A stretch of 8,042 nt of DNA from assembly GCA_021812735.1 (NCBI GenBank), contig JAKAMV010000435.1, positions 1-8,042 of the forward strand, in the 5' to 3' direction. Position 1 is the stretch's first letter; the number at the start of each line of letters is the position of its first letter. The position numbers and the translations under genes are program-made. Shown here one piece after another: positions 7,114 through 8,042 of the stretch. The notes under the pieces are model-generated. The model ran no database searches. It saw only the letters and a program-made list of their open reading frames with translations, and had not been told where the DNA came from. This DNA is from Chloroflexota bacterium. Its GTDB lineage: Bacteria; Chloroflexota; Limnocylindria; Limnocylindrales; CSP1-4.

Positions 7114-8042
7114 GTGCGCCACCGAGCCGCGGTGGACTGGGTCCGAGCCCGCGGGCGACAGCGGGGGCTCGAGCCGGGCGACGCTGCTGGCGCCGCTGTC
7201 GTGGTCCGAGCGGCCCTCGCGCGCCACGGGGTCGAAGCGACGGTCCTCCGCGCGGAGGACGCCCGTCCCGGGGTCCAGCCGACGCGCCACGGTCTCGTCA
7301 AGCTCGCGCTTCGCCTCACGGTACGGCGCCCAGCGCTCGGCGCCGTGGGCGCCAATCCCCTCGCGTGCGTCGCGTTCGCGCTCCAGCGCCCGGCCCGGCG
7401 GACCCTCACGCAGCCAGCGCACGCTCACCGGCGTATCTCCCGGTCCGCCTTTGTCATCGCCTGTGCCGCCGCCGCGAATCGCGGGCGCGGAGCCCGGCGC
7501 GCCCTCCCAGGTGCCGCTGTCCACGCGGGGTGCTCGCCCAAGAAGGCGGTCGCTGGCCCATTGCGCACGCTCCCTGAGCGTCGTGGGGTCGGCCTCAGCG
7601 TCGAGGGCGACGGATTCTGGCGCCCCTGCACCCCCGAGGCGTCTCTGGTCGCCCCGCGCCGCCGCGTCGCCCCCAGCACCAACCCCGTTCGCGTTCGGCA
7701 CGTGCGGGTCCGTCGGGACACAACGCGCACGACCCCCACTCGAGGGCGGGGTGGACTCCGCCGGGCCGGCGCCCAGGACAGGCAGCTCCGACCCGTTCGA
7801 GTCCGGCGGATCGCCGATGGCGCAGGCCCGGTTCGTGGGCAGGCCTTCCGCCCAGACATTCACGTCCTTGCTACTAGGTGGGCCGCCGACGCCAGAATCC
7901 CCCGAATCGGCGGCTAGCACTCGCCCCGTGACTGTCTGGACAGATTTCGAGCGTGCTGCCTGCCTAGTACCCGCCTGATGAGTGAACGGCGCACCGGCGG
8001 CGGCAGCCGCAGGCCCGGGCGGAACCCCCGCCCCCGCCAACG
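7114..8042 (-). other. Open frame upstream of the polymerase fragment, unrecognised, doubtful coding
   Basis: The frame that carries the polymerase fragment stays open to the right edge (first possible start TTG at 8040). Nearest the fragment, to about 7440, it has good G/C third positions and Glu/Arg/Asp-rich helical-looking sequence ([20 protein letters not shown]). This may be the variable stretch before IDGFPRHLS in this lineage's DnaE2. Further right it becomes Gly/Pro/Ala/Ser/Asp-rich. By hand count, G/C at third positions falls to 17/20, 13/20 and 11/20 codons in 7801-7860, 7861-7920 and 7921-7980, against 95-100% in the genes nearby. The plus strand is also open through most of this stretch and is equally unconvincing. 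No polymerase palm, PHP domain, intein or transposase motif was found. It may be an inserted or non-coding segment, or a low-quality contig end. Confidence 0.35.

Noticed and set aside
7785..7815. Possible tRNA T-arm (GTTCGAGTCC)
   Set aside because: The flanking stem does not pair and there is no D-arm, anticodon arm or acceptor stem at the right distances.
6569..7978. 469-codon open frame on the plus strand opposite the polymerase fragment
   Set aside because: Over 6569-7113 the minus strand clearly encodes DnaE2-like sequence; the plus translation has no motif and is Ser/Ala/Arg-rich throughout.
7114..8042. Intein or inserted mobile element in the polymerase
   Set aside because: No C-terminal His-Asn splice junction, homing-endonuclease motif, transposase or terminal repeats were seen.

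Overview
This is a very GC-rich bacterial window (roughly 70% G+C by eye, with third codon positions almost all G or C in the real genes). Both ends cut through reading frames, so it looks like one contig or a slice of one. The most likely source is a high-GC Chloroflexota-type bacterium, possibly an uncultured lineage. This is inference from the mix of a DUF5679-like mini zinc-ribbon protein, a surface protein with long Pro/Thr/Ser linkers and OB-fold repeats, strong Shine-Dalgarno sites in front of TTG starts, and a DnaE2/ImuC-type polymerase fragment. Actinobacteria cannot be excluded from the sequence alone.

Layout from left to right: (1) 1-637, minus strand: N-terminal two thirds of glyceraldehyde-3-phosphate dehydrogenase (gap), running off the left edge. 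(2) 638-1016: a 380-bp intergenic stretch with a strong 12-bp-stem terminator-like hairpin at 958-995. (3) 1017-1157, minus: a 46-residue zinc-ribbon-like protein in which one of the four expected cysteines is Asp. (4) 1230-2075, minus: a uridine-phosphorylase-type nucleoside phosphorylase with a TTG start, a clear SD site and a good -35/-10 promoter at 2125-2154. (5) 2190-5588, minus: a 1132-residue exported, membrane-anchored protein made of a lamin-tail domain, Pro/Thr/Ser linkers and about seven OB-fold-like modules in an alternating A-B pattern. (6) 5750-6514, plus, divergent from (5): a four-helix membrane protein of unknown function, also with a TTG start chosen by its SD site. (7) 6557 to about 7113, minus: a broken piece of an error-prone DNA polymerase III alpha subunit (DnaE2/ImuC type), with a frameshift near 6700-6735 and an abrupt end 43 bp from the membrane-protein gene. 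(8) About 7114-8042: an open but unrecognised stretch with decaying coding character.

Functionally the window is mostly housekeeping (glycolysis, pyrimidine-nucleoside salvage) beside a cell-envelope pair (surface OB-fold protein and divergent membrane protein) and a decayed mutagenesis-polymerase remnant. I see no CRISPR array, tRNA, rRNA, transposase or recognisable defence system. The points most worth checking are the A-B repeat surface protein that lacks any nuclease domain, the decayed dnaE2 region and its odd upstream frame, and the three-cysteine zinc-ribbon protein.
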